64,000 nucleotides of DNA. It comes from Mediterranea massiliensis. GTDB taxonomy: Bacteria > Bacteroidota > Bacteroidia > Bacteroidales > Bacteroidaceae. The notes below the pieces were generated by a model, which saw nothing but the letters and a program-made list of their open reading frames with translations, was not told the origin of the DNA and ran no database searches. Of the stretch, positions 8,722-16,963 are shown piece by piece. Location: assembly GCA_015060685.1 (NCBI GenBank), contig SUXZ01000001.1, forward strand, positions 62,001 through 126,000, read 5' to 3'. Each line of letters begins with the position of its first letter. Positions within the stretch are counted from its first letter, which is position 1. A program made the position numbers and the translations under genes.

Positions 8722-10476
8722 TTAATCAAAGTCTAATTTCTGTAGCTGGTAATCCTTTCTAAAACGCACAAAGAATACCTTTTGGTTGATGAAACCACCC
8801 CAATTGTTCACCCGTCGGAATTTGAAGCCCGTTTGGATGGGTGTAACGTTTATCAACGACAGATTCTCTTCGAAGTTGGCACCGTGGCGCGACAAACCAT
8901 AAAGGAAGTAATAGGCAATGTCGAATCCCAGCATACCATATTTCGGATAGCGGTCGGCCATCTCCTTGGCATACCAACGGCGGTAGTTTTGTGTAAAGCT
9001 GATGGATGCCGGCAACAGGTTGTTGGTGTAGAAAGATGAATAGAAATAGGTGTCCAGTTCGAAGAAGGCTTCCAGGTGGTCTTTGGTATAGGTTTGCCAT
9101 TCGGGATAGCCGAAGAGGTGGATGTTGGCCTCGGGCATCTCTCTGACAAGCATCGTCAGGTGCGGCAACGTTTTGATAAGCGCCACGTTCTTGCCCGTAG
9201 TAGGGATGAATACGTTCACCCGTTCGGGGTTGATAGCCTTTCTCAGGCTATGCACGGTGACGGTATCCGACACGCTGCTCATGGCGATGGATTTGTTTTT
9301 CAACGCCTCCTTCATTCCCTTGATGAAATCGGCCTTGTCCGTTGCCCCGTCAGACGATTCGATAAAGATGACATTGGCATTCGGAAACTCGCGCACGAAG
9401 TGGTCGTATGCTTCCGAGTAGAGGTACGATTGCGGCGTATTGACTTGATAGATAAGCGGTGAGCTGAAGACCGAGTTGTCTTTCGATGTAAACGGAATCA
9501 CCAGGCGGATGTCGTTCTCCTTGGCAAATTGTGCCAACGGCGAGATGTGCGATTGGTAAAGCGGCCCGAAAATGATATCCATCTGTTTCAATTCGCTTTT
9601 TGCCAGGATGGTGTTTATCGATTGGCTTTCGGGACCCGAGTTGTAGGTATAGATATCGATGGAGGTGCCACGACGCTTCAGACTGTCCACCGCCATGAGG
9701 AAACCCTCGTAAAACTCAACCATGCGCATGGTTTCGCTTTGCGGCACTCCGTCGAGGAATGGCAATATGACGGCTGCCTTCAGCATGCCCACCTCCTTCT
9801 TGTCCTGGTTGCTCAGGAACATCACCTCCTCGTTGGTCAGCACCTTTTCGGCTTTCTTCTTCTCCTGCTCGGCGGGATAGGGGATGCAGAGGAAACTACC
9901 TTTCTTCAGCTTCTTTGCCCCCTCAATTTCGGGGTTGGCGGCAATCAGCTCCTCTTGTGTGATGCCATATTCGCGGCTGATGCTATAGATGGTTTCTTTG
10001 CGTTTCACCTTGTGCATGTCGCGGCATTTGGGCTTTACCGGTTCTTGTATGCTGCTTTCCACCACCTGCTCGGCGGCCTTCTCCTCGGAAATTTGCGGTA
10101 TTCTGACAACCTGTCCGATGCGGAAGTTCTGTGCGCTCAATCCAGGGTTTGCCTTGCAGATTTCGGTGGCGGCCACGTTGTATTTCACGCCCAATCCATA
10201 GAGTGTTTCTCCGGCCTGTATGGTGTGGAAAGTCTCTTTATGCGTATTGGCTTCGTTGCGTGGTATGCGCAACTGGTGTCCTATGTAAATGGTTTTGTCG
10301 CTTCCCGGGTTTAGCTTTACAATCTCTTCCTGCGCCACTCCATACATGCTCGAAATGGAGTAAAGGCTTTGTCCTTTCTCTACGGTGTGCAGTATGTATG
10401 ATTGGTTTTCTTGTGCATAAGAGCTTGCTATGCAGCACGCGGCAATCAGAAACGAAACGATTATATTCTTTATCAT
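8722..10476 (-). CDS. LysM-repeat protein with a periplasmic-binding (PBP1/ABC receptor-like) domain
   Basis: This protein of about 584 aa starts with a signal peptide (MIKNIIVSFLIAACCIASSY AQ). Three LysM repeats follow: ‘YILHTVEKGQSLYSISSMYG’, ‘HTIQAGETLYGLGVKYNV’ and ‘MHKVKRKETIYSISREYG’, each with the expected NPG-type turn. LysM binds the glycan backbone of peptidoglycan. From about residue 235 (‘MLKAAVILPFLDG’) the sequence resembles leucine-binding/PBP1 type I receptors (‘DIIFGPLYQSHISPLAQFA’). Function is unproven; a cell-wall-anchored sensor or envelope factor is likely. ATGs at 10497 and 10482 are also possible, but 10476 places the signal peptide best. It is divergent from uvrA and followed by the barrel gene. 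Confidence 0.85.
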   Translation of the reverse strand: MIKNIIVSFLIAACCIASSYAQENQSYILHTVEKGQSLYSISSMYGVAQEEIVKLNPGSDKTIYIGHQLRIPRNEANTHKETFHTIQAGETLYGLGVKYNVAATEICKANPGLSAQNFRIGQVVRIPQISEEKAAEQVVESSIQEPVKPKCRDMHKVKRKETIYSISREYGITQEELIAANPEIEGAKKLKKGSFLCIPYPAEQEKKKAEKVLTNEEVMFLSNQDKKEVGMLKAAVILPFLDGVPQSETMRMVEFYEGFLMAVDSLKRRGTSIDIYTYNSGPESQSINTILAKSELKQMDIIFGPLYQSHISPLAQFAKENDIRLVIPFTSKDNSVFSSPLIYQVNTPQSYLYSEAYDHFVREFPNANVIFIESSDGATDKADFIKGMKEALKNKSIAMSSVSDTVTVHSLRKAINPERVNVFIPTTGKNVALIKTLPHLTMLVREMPEANIHLFGYPEWQTYTKDHLEAFFELDTYFYSSFYTNNLLPASISFTQNYRRWYAKEMADRYPKYGMLGFDIAYYFLYGLSRHGANFEENLSLINVTPIQTGFKFRRVNNWGGFINQKVFFVRFRKDYQLQKLDFD

Positions 10477-10541
10477 ATTCATATTGAAAACGTTCATATA
10501 TCAAATTGGTGCAAAGGTATAAAAAATATACTAAATAGGTG

Positions 10542-10571
10542 TTGCTATTCGCTAAGAAACACTTATTTTTG
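10542..10571 (+). promoter_or_regulatory. Promoter for uvrA
   Basis: TTG at 10542-10544 and TATTTTTG at 10564-10571 with a 19-base spacer. It lies 28 bases before the uvrA ATG and shows that the open frame further upstream is not translated as part of uvrA. Confidence 0.7.
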
Positions 10572-10599
10572 CAAGATTCTTTCTACGAACGGAAAAATT

Positions 10600-13446
10600 A
10601 TGCAAGAAGAAACCGAATATATTGATATCTATGGTGCCCGTGTGCACAATCTGAAGAATGTAGATGCCCACATCCCGCGCAATAGCCTGACGGTGATAAC
10701 CGGCTTGAGCGGTAGTGGTAAATCGTCGTTAGCCTTCGATACTATCTTTGCCGAGGGCCAGCGTCGCTACATCGAAACCTTCTCGGCCTATGCACGCAAC
10801 TTCCTGGGCAACCTCGAGCGCCCCGATGTGGATAAGATAACCGGCCTGAGCCCCGTCATCTCCATCGAGCAGAAGACCACCAACAAGAATCCCCGCTCTA
10901 CGGTGGGCACCACCACCGAGGTGTACGATTATCTGCGTCTGCTCTTTGCCCGTGCCGCCGAGGCCTACTCTTACGAGAGTGGCGAGAAGATGGTGAAATA
11001 TACCGAAGAGCAAATCCTCGACTTGATTTTAAACGACTATAAAAGCAAGCGCATCTACATCCTTGCCCCCTTGGTGCGTAGTCGTAAGGGACACTACAAA
11101 GAGTTGTTCGAGCAGGTACGCAAAAAAGGTTATTTGTATGTGCGTGTTGATGGCGAAATGAAAGAGGCTTTACCCGGTATGCGCCTCGATCGCTATAAGA
11201 ACCACGACGTAGAGGTGGTGATAGACAAGCTTGTCGTGTCCGATAAGGACGACGTGCGCCTGAAGAATAGCGTAGCCACCGCTATGCGCCAAGGAGACGG
11301 TCTGCTGATGGTGCTCGATGCCGAGACACAAGAAGTGCGCCACTATAGCAAGCTGCTTATGGATCCGGTTACTGGTCTTTCCTATAAAGAACCTGCACCA
11401 CATAACTTCTCGTTCAATTCGCCCCAAGGCGCATGTCCCAAGTGCAAAGGTTTAGGCGTAGTGAGTATGGTCGATGTGGATAAAGTAATCCCCGACAAGG
11501 AACTATCCATCCCCGACGGCGCTATTGTGCCCTTAGGCAAGTATAAGAACAGCATGATATTCTGGCAAATCACCGCCATCCTCGAAAAATATGATGCCAC
11601 GCTGAAGACACCCGTCAAGGAATTGCCCGACGAAGCCATTGAAGAGGTGCTTCACGGCTCGGACGAGCACATCAAGATAAAGAGCACGCTGATAGGCACC
11701 TCCACCGATTACTTTACCACCTACGAAGGTGTGGTGAAGTACATCCAATCCCTTCAGGAGGGCGATGCCTCGGCCACCGCACAGAAGTGGGCCGAGCAAT
11801 TTGCCATGACCGCTACCTGTCCCGAGTGTCAGGGTGCGCGGCTCAATAGGGAAGCCCTCTCTTTCCGCCTGCACGACAAGAACATCTACCAGCTTTCGTG
11901 CATGGACATCAGCGAGCTCTACCAATGGCTTTTGGACGTAGATAAACACCTCAGCCACAAGCAGCAACAGATAGCCGCCGAGATACTGAAAGAGATACGC
12001 ACACGCTTGAAGTTCCTGCTCGATGTAGGGTTGGATTACCTCTCGCTCAACCGCTCGGCCATCGGCCTCTCGGGTGGCGAAAGTCAACGTATTCGTTTGG
12101 CTACACAGATAGGTTCGCAATTAGTCAATGTGCTATACATCCTCGACGAGCCAAGCATCGGCCTGCATCAACGTGATAATCAACGCTTGATAAACTCTTT
12201 GAAAGAGTTGCGCGATTTGGGCAACTCGGTCATTGTGGTAGAGCACGACAAAGACATGATGCTTGCCGCCGACTATGTCATTGATATGGGGCCAAAAGCC
12301 GGACGATTGGGTGGGGAAGTGGTGTTTGCCGGCACGCCCCAACAGATGTTGCAGACACACACCCTCACATCGCAGTATCTGAACGGCGAACGCACCATAC
12401 AGATACCGCCCGTGCGCCGTGCAGGTTCGGGAAAAAGCCTTGTGCTGAAAGGTGCTCGCGGCAACAACCTGAAAGGGGTGGATGTAGCGTTTCCGTTGGG
12501 CAAGCTGATATGCGTCACCGGTGTGTCGGGTAGCGGCAAATCTACGCTTATTAACGAAACCCTTCAGCCCATCCTCTCGCAGAAGTTCTATCGCTCGCTC
12601 AAGAATCCGTTGCCCTACGACACCATCGAGGGCCTTGAACATATAGATAAGGTAGTGAATGTGGATCAGTCGCCCATTGGCCGCACGCCCCGTTCCAATC
12701 CCGCCACCTATACGGGTGTCTTCTCCGACATCCGCAACCTCTTCGTGGGCCTTCCCGAGGCGAAGATGCGCGGCTACAAGGCCGGCCGCTTCTCGTTCAA
12801 CGTGGGCGGTGGCCGTTGCGAGGCATGCCAGGGAAACGGCTACAAAACCATCGAGATGAACTTCCTGCCCGATGTCTATGTGCCGTGCGAGGTGTGCCAT
12901 GGCAAGCGCTACAATCGCGAGACGCTCGAAGTGCGCTTCAAAGGCAAATCCATCTCCGACGTCTTGGATATGACCATCAATCGTGCGGTAGAGTTCTTTG
13001 AAAACGTGCCGCAAATCCTACACAAAATCAAGGTGTTGCAAGAGGTTGGCCTGGGATACATCAAGTTGGGACAATCCTCCACCACGCTAAGCGGCGGCGA
13101 AAGTCAGCGTGTAAAGCTGGCCACCGAGCTTGCCAAGCGCGACACCGGCAAGACACTCTACATCCTCGACGAGCCCACCACCGGCCTTCACTTCGAAGAC
13201 ATCCGCGTGCTGATGGGCGTGCTGAACAAGTTGGTGGACAAGGGCAATACGGTCATCGTCATCGAACATAACCTCGACGTCATCAAGTTGGCCGACCACA
13301 TCATCGACATGGGTCCCGAAGGCGGTAAGGGCGGGGGAGTGCTCCTTGCAAACGGCACACCCGAGGAGGTGGCGCAATGCAAAGAAAGTCATACAGCTAA
13401 ATACCTTAAAGAGGAACTTACTTTGAGTAGTCAAGTAGTTAAGTAG
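10600..13446 (+). CDS. uvrA: UvrABC excinuclease subunit A
   Basis: UvrA (948 aa) is the dimeric ABC-type ATPase that finds bulky DNA lesions and loads UvrB. Domain I has Walker A ‘GLSGSGKSSLAFDTIFAEGQ’, a zinc module (‘CPKCKGLG’) and the ABC signature ‘LSGGESQRIRLATQ’. Domain II has ‘GVSGSGKSTLINE’, a second zinc module (‘CEACQGNGY’ and ‘CEVCHGKRY’) and ‘LSGGESQRVKLATELAK’. The frame extends back to 10402, but the ATG at 10600 (MQEETEYIDIYGARVHNLKN) matches UvrA N-termini and follows the promoter. The C-terminal residues SSQVVK are encoded by a dispersed intergenic repeat (AGTAGTCAAGTAG) that also supplies the stop codon. Confidence 0.97.
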   Translation: MQEETEYIDIYGARVHNLKNVDAHIPRNSLTVITGLSGSGKSSLAFDTIFAEGQRRYIETFSAYARNFLGNLERPDVDKITGLSPVISIEQKTTNKNPRSTVGTTTEVYDYLRLLFARAAEAYSYESGEKMVKYTEEQILDLILNDYKSKRIYILAPLVRSRKGHYKELFEQVRKKGYLYVRVDGEMKEALPGMRLDRYKNHDVEVVIDKLVVSDKDDVRLKNSVATAMRQGDGLLMVLDAETQEVRHYSKLLMDPVTGLSYKEPAPHNFSFNSPQGACPKCKGLGVVSMVDVDKVIPDKELSIPDGAIVPLGKYKNSMIFWQITAILEKYDATLKTPVKELPDEAIEEVLHGSDEHIKIKSTLIGTSTDYFTTYEGVVKYIQSLQEGDASATAQKWAEQFAMTATCPECQGARLNREALSFRLHDKNIYQLSCMDISELYQWLLDVDKHLSHKQQQIAAEILKEIRTRLKFLLDVGLDYLSLNRSAIGLSGGESQRIRLATQIGSQLVNVLYILDEPSIGLHQRDNQRLINSLKELRDLGNSVIVVEHDKDMMLAADYVIDMGPKAGRLGGEVVFAGTPQQMLQTHTLTSQYLNGERTIQIPPVRRAGSGKSLVLKGARGNNLKGVDVAFPLGKLICVTGVSGSGKSTLINETLQPILSQKFYRSLKNPLPYDTIEGLEHIDKVVNVDQSPIGRTPRSNPATYTGVFSDIRNLFVGLPEAKMRGYKAGRFSFNVGGGRCEACQGNGYKTIEMNFLPDVYVPCEVCHGKRYNRETLEVRFKGKSISDVLDMTINRAVEFFENVPQILHKIKVLQEVGLGYIKLGQSSTTLSGGESQRVKLATELAKRDTGKTLYILDEPTTGLHFEDIRVLMGVLNKLVDKGNTVIVIEHNLDVIKLADHIIDMGPEGGKGGGVLLANGTPEEVAQCKESHTAKYLKEELTLSSQVVK

Positions 13447-13502
13447 AAATGTAGGGGCAGGGTTTGCCTGCCCTATGGTAGGGACGCGGCATGACGCGTC
13501 CG
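13424..13502. repeat. AGTCAAGTAGT repeat followed by two small hairpins
   Basis: The end of uvrA reads through AGTAGTCAAGTAGTTAAGTAG. Two inverted repeats follow: GGCAGG/CCTGCC around GTTTG, and GGACGCG/CGCGTCC around GCATGA. The GTAGGGACGC word recurs at 16276 in front of another AGTCAAGTAGT cluster, so these parts travel together. Neither hairpin has a T-run, so a terminator role is weak. Confidence 0.55.
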
Positions 13503-13518
13503 CAAAAATAATAAACCA

Positions 13519-13998
13519 ATGAAAATAAATAAAACCAATGCAGCCAGGCTATTAGATAAAGCCAAGATACCCTACGAACTCATCCCTTACCTGGTGGACG
13601 AGAGCGACCTCAGCGCCATCCACGTGGCCGAAAGTCTGGGCGAGGACATTGCCTGTGTATTCAAAACCTTGGTGCTTCAAGGCGACAAGACCAAATACTT
13701 CGTCTGCGTCATCCCCGGTGATAAGGAGGTGGATTTGAAGATGGCCGCCCGCGCGTCGGGCAACAAGAAGTGCGACCTCATCCCCATGAAGGAGCTGCTA
13801 CCCCTCACCGGCTACATCCGTGGCGGCTGCACACCCATCGGCATGAAGAAACCCTTTCCCACCTTCATCCACGAAACCTGCCTGCAATTCCCCCACATCT
13901 ACATCAGTGCCGGCCAACGCGGTTTGCAGCTTAAACTCTCACCCCACGACCTTATTCGTGAAGTAAAAGCAACGGTGTGTTATCTTATTAGTGAGTGA
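13519..13998 (+). CDS. ybaK: YbaK/EbsC family aminoacyl-tRNA deacylase (Cys-tRNA(Pro) type)
   Basis: This 159-aa protein belongs to the YbaK/ProX editing family, which hydrolyses Cys-tRNA(Pro) formed in error by prolyl-tRNA synthetase. Visible hallmarks are ‘NAARLLDKAKIPYELIPY’, ‘VFKTLVLQGDK’ with the catalytic-site lysine region (F-K-T-L), ‘DLKMAARASGNKKCDLIP’, and ‘GYIRGGCTPIGMKK’ with the conserved GG(C)xP loop. Length fits the single-domain family. It starts 72 bases after uvrA, beyond the repeat, with no clear promoter of its own. Substrate preference is inferred from the family. Confidence 0.93.
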   Translation: MKINKTNAARLLDKAKIPYELIPYLVDESDLSAIHVAESLGEDIACVFKTLVLQGDKTKYFVCVIPGDKEVDLKMAARASGNKKCDLIPMKELLPLTGYIRGGCTPIGMKKPFPTFIHETCLQFPHIYISAGQRGLQLKLSPHDLIREVKATVCYLISE

Positions 13999-14000
13999 AT

Positions 14001-14438
14001 GCTTTTACTTTTTCGTCTTGATACGAAAAAGATAACAAAAAGAATCAAGGCTGCACTTCCGGGGTTACTCCACGACTACTTTTAGCTAAAGCGCAGAAAC
14101 TCGCTACGCTCAAACAGTCTGCGCTTCTTAACGCTAAAAGCAGCCGTTCCGCTTAACACCCCTGCAGTGATGCCGAGGGACCATGCGGCGTGAGAGCCTT
14201 TGTGTTTACCCATCCAGATGGCGAATACCGCTACGCTAACACGCCGCATGGCAAGGGCCTTGGCGTAGGTGCGTCAGTGAGGACTTTGCCAGGAGCGGGA
14301 AAGGAGCGATTGTCTGAGCACGAAGTGCGAGTTTTAGCTCCGGCCGCTAATGGCTTTGTCCGAATAGCACCGAAGACTCCAGCCCTTGATTTTTTTCTTT
14401 GTCACTTTCTTTTTGCATCAAGGCAAAAAGGAAAGTGA
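14001..14438. repeat. About 440-bp hairpin-rich intergenic repeat element with inverted ends
   Basis: This gene-free interval has imperfect inverted ends: ‘ACTTTTTCGTCTTGATACGA’ and ‘AATCAAGGCTG’ on the left, ‘CAGCCCTTGATT’ and ‘TTGCATCAAGGCAAAAAGGA’ on the right. Inside are nested inverted repeats: AAGCGCAGA/TCTGCGCTT (about 14090-14128) and CCATGCGGCGTG/CACGCCGCATGG (about 14181-14251). I recall near-identical sequences scattered through Bacteroides genomes, so this is probably a non-coding MITE-like or REP-like element. An 82-codon open frame inside it (14190-14438) overlaps the inverted repeats and shows no protein-like composition. No target-site duplication was recognised. Confidence 0.6.
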
Positions 14439-14563
14439 ATGCATAATTCAAACGATTTAGTTCTATAATGTGAAAATACAATCAGAAAGTTAGGAATATT
14501 GTATTGAAACACCTATATTTGCTGACAAATTAATAAATCAATAATAACTAAAAATAAAATCTT

Positions 14564-16081
14564 ATGTTTGAAGGACAACCTAAAGGGCTATTTGCCTTAG
14601 CCCTCGCCAACACCGGTGAGCGATTCGGATACTACACCATGTTGGCCGTGTTCACGCTCTTCATGCGTGAAAATTTCGGCATGACCGCCGCCGAAGCCGG
14701 CGATTTCTATTCAGTATTCCTTATGGGAGTATATTTCATGCCATTCATCGGCGGTATCCTGGCCGACAAGTTCGGTTATGGCCGCATGGTAACCACCGGT
14801 ATTATCATCATGTTCTTGGGCTATCTGCTCCTTTCACTCCCCCTTGGGGCTGAAAACGTGGCCTATTACACCATCGTAGGTGCGCTGGCCCTCATCTCCA
14901 TCGGTACCGGTCTGTTCAAGGGCAACCTGCAGGTAATGGTGGGCAATCTCTACGACGACCCCAAGTATGCCGCCAAGCGCGATGCCGCCTTCTCCCTCTT
15001 CTATATGGCCATCAACATCGGTGCCTTGTTTGCACCTACCGCCGCCGTAAAGATTATGGACTATGCGCAACAGACAATGGGCTATAACCTGGCCGACTCC
15101 TACCACTTCGCATTCGGTGTGGCATGTGCCTCGTTGGTCATCTCTATCGCCATCTACTACATCTTCCGCGGCTCGTTCAAGCACGTAGAAGGCAATACAA
15201 AGAAAGCCGATGCCAAGGCCGAAGCACCTGTAGAAGAGCTTACACCGGCCGAAACCAAGGCACGCGTCGTAGCCCTCTGCCTCGTGTTTGCCGTGGTAAT
15301 CTTCTTCTGGATGGCCTTCCACCAAAACGGCTTGACGCTGACCTACTTTGCCGACGAGTTCACCGCCAAGAGCTCAACCGGTATGCAAAGCATGTTGTTC
15401 GACGTATGGAACCTTGTAGCCATCATCGTCATGGTATATGCCGGCTTTTCAGTATTCCAAAGCAAGACCGCCAAGGGCAAGGGTATTGCCGGTGCTATCT
15501 TCCTGGCTGGTTTGGCCTTCTTGGGATGGCAATATAGCAACCTCTCGGGTTCGGTAGCCGTAGATGCTCCTATCTTCCAACAATTCAACCCCTTCTATGT
15601 AGTGGCACTTACTCCGGTAAGCATGGCTATCTTCAGCTCGTTGGCTGCTAAGGGTAAGGAACCTTCTGCACCCCGTAAGATTGCCTATGGTATGCTGATT
15701 GCCGCCGTAGGTTTTGGTGTGATGGCCGTAGGCTCAATGGGCCTGCTCACTCCCGACCAACAAGCCGCTGCCGGCGATGCCGCTACCTTCGTATCGCCCA
15801 ATTGGCTTATCAGCACCTACCTGGTACTCACCTTTGCCGAATTGCTCCTTTCACCAATGGGTATCAGCTTCGTATCCAAGGTAGCACCTCCTAAGCTGAA
15901 AGGTATGATGATGGGTGGTTGGTTCGTAGCCACCGCATTAGGTAACTTCCTTACTAAGGTAGGTTCTCAATTCTGGGGCGACATACCTTTGGTAGCCGTT
16001 TGGGGCATCTTCATTGTCCTCTGCGTACTCTCTGCCATCTTCATGTTCACCATGATGAAGCGTTTGGAAAAAGTGGCATAA
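14564..16081 (+). CDS. POT/PTR2 family proton-coupled oligopeptide transporter
   Basis: This 505-aa inner-membrane protein of the major facilitator superfamily imports di- and tripeptides with protons. It shows about 14 hydrophobic helices and the PTR2 signature ‘FSLFYMAINIGALFAPTAA’. The helix-1 motif, normally ExxERFxYY, reads NTGERFGYY, so the first glutamate is replaced by asparagine while the second E and R are kept. Other POT features are ‘GGILADKFGYGRMV’ in loop 2-3 and ‘GTGLFKGNLQVMVGNLYDD’ in helix 4. A TATATTTG box at 14514-14521 may be the -7 element, with a poor -33. A strong terminator follows at 16105-16134. Confidence 0.93.
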   Translation: MFEGQPKGLFALALANTGERFGYYTMLAVFTLFMRENFGMTAAEAGDFYSVFLMGVYFMPFIGGILADKFGYGRMVTTGIIIMFLGYLLLSLPLGAENVAYYTIVGALALISIGTGLFKGNLQVMVGNLYDDPKYAAKRDAAFSLFYMAINIGALFAPTAAVKIMDYAQQTMGYNLADSYHFAFGVACASLVISIAIYYIFRGSFKHVEGNTKKADAKAEAPVEELTPAETKARVVALCLVFAVVIFFWMAFHQNGLTLTYFADEFTAKSSTGMQSMLFDVWNLVAIIVMVYAGFSVFQSKTAKGKGIAGAIFLAGLAFLGWQYSNLSGSVAVDAPIFQQFNPFYVVALTPVSMAIFSSLAAKGKEPSAPRKIAYGMLIAAVGFGVMAVGSMGLLTPDQQAAAGDAATFVSPNWLISTYLVLTFAELLLSPMGISFVSKVAPPKLKGMMMGGWFVATALGNFLTKVGSQFWGDIPLVAVWGIFIVLCVLSAIFMFTMMKRLEKVA

Positions 16082-16083
16082 CA

Positions 16084-16242
16084 CTATGCCGTCCGCATAA
16101 CTAAGGGGCATCCGTAAGGATGCCTCTTTTTTTGTTTTACAACCTTCCCTGGCATGCCGCACTTCCCAAACGCTCCCACATTGGCCGATGCCATCACCTT
16201 CAAGATAATCTCCCACGTCTGATTCTTCTTCTTTTCTTCCAT
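16084..16242 (-). pseudogene. Possible decayed ‘smalltalk’-type short protein
   Basis: An ATG at 16242 opens a 52-codon minus-strand frame, MEEKKKNQTWEIILKVMASA followed by NVGAFGKCGM. The pattern of a charged start, TW, ILK, small residues, GAFG and a final GM resembles the tiny ‘smalltalk’ proteins of Bacteroidales as I remember them (about 30-37 aa, usually next to an HU gene and an amidase gene). After that point the frame runs antisense through the POT-gene terminator and ends just past that gene's stop, which suggests the original stop codon was lost. A good promoter lies 160 bases upstream. Neither an HU gene nor an amidase gene is present. This is a weak call from a short match. Confidence 0.3.
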
Positions 16243-16250
16243 TTTATTTA

Positions 16251-16398
16251 GTGTTTTAGTTTGTTAGTTTGTTCGTAGGGACGCAATAATTGCGTCCGCA
16301 GTAGTCAAGTAGTTAGTAGTCAAGTAGTCAAGTAGGATAGTGTGGCCATCACTAATCACTAATCGCTAATCGTTAATCGCTAACCGTTCATCACTAAC
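16251..16398. repeat. Cluster of short dispersed repeats
   Basis: Between the 16242 start and the minus-strand promoter at 16406 the DNA is almost entirely simple repeats: GTTTTAGTTTGTTAGTTTG, the hairpin GGACGCAATAATTGCGTCC (16279-16297), AGTAGTCAAGTAGTTAGTAG clusters (16300-16334), and CACTAATCGCTAATCG-type units (16351-16398). If the promoter is used, this becomes a repeat-filled leader RNA. Confidence 0.6.
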
Positions 16399-16405
16399 TA
16401 CGTTG

Positions 16406-16436
16406 CAAAGATACGCCCCCTTTGCGCCCTGCACAA
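16406..16436 (-). promoter_or_regulatory. Minus-strand promoter facing the repeat cluster
   Basis: On the minus strand TTG (16436-16434), a 20-base spacer and TATCTTTG (16413-16406) form a good consensus promoter. The only frame it could serve is the degenerate one starting at 16242. Confidence 0.55.
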
Positions 16437-16691
16437 ATAATTTCACCCCTCGTTTTTTTATTAACATTTCGGGGTATGCCAATTGTTAAATGAATCCCCG
16501 GAGTTCATTGCAACGAATTGATTTGTAATGCGTTTGTGTGCATAATTCTTTTCTTTGTTAATATGTTTCAATGGCGTTCCCCGCATTCTTTATCTGTAGT
16601 CATGAAACTGATTCAGATTCCTATCGGGTACTCTATATTTTCCAGGTAGGGAAAAATATTTTTTCAGGTAGGGTAGGTGAAACGGCAAAAG

Positions 16692-16883
16692 CGTTACAAA
16701 CGTTACGAACGTTACAGCAAAATCTGCGCCCACCTACTGAAAAACAATATTTGTAAATATATTTCATTATATTATATATAAATATATATATATATTTATA
16801 TTAATATAATAATTCGGGGTCCATCTTTTCGGGCATGAATGTACCCCTCAAAATTTGCTGTAACGTTCGTAACGTTTGTAACG
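16692..16883. repeat. Perfect 30-bp inverted repeat around an AT-rich core
   Basis: The arms 16692-16721 and 16854-16883 are exact reverse complements over 30 bases and are themselves made of direct ACGTTAC/GAACGTTAC units. The 132-bp centre holds a run of alternating A and T (about 16746-16812). The neighbouring 16437-16691 stretch shows no gene I can support; a 61-codon frame at 16571-16756 runs through the left arm and is not protein-like. The structure could be a recombination or replication site, a regulatory cruciform, or a remnant of a mobile element. Confidence 0.7.
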
Positions 16884-16910
16884 TTTCTCTTCGTTTCTGC
16901 CACAAAAACA

Positions 16911-16936
16911 CAAAGGCTGCCAATGGGCAGCCTTTG
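16911..16936 (-). terminator. Terminator of the GH43-like gene
   Basis: CAAAGGCTGCC pairs with GGCAGCCTTTG around a 4-base loop. On the minus strand it is followed by GTTTTTG. It lies 28 bases beyond the stop of the gene ending at 16964. Confidence 0.75.
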
Positions 16937-16963
16937 TTGTTTATAGCGAACGCTTGTAAGGGG

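Noticed and set aside
10402..10599. N-terminal extension of uvrA
   Set aside because: It overlaps the divergent LysM gene and the uvrA promoter; the residues do not match UvrA.
14190..14438. 82-codon open frame inside the hairpin-rich repeat
   Set aside because: It overlaps long inverted repeats, has no recognisable protein pattern and no promoter or ribosome-binding context.
16571..16756. 61-codon frame crossing the left arm of the 30-bp inverted repeat
   Set aside because: Its sequence is simply the translation of ACGTTAC repeats; no family resemblance, and it ends in the AT core.
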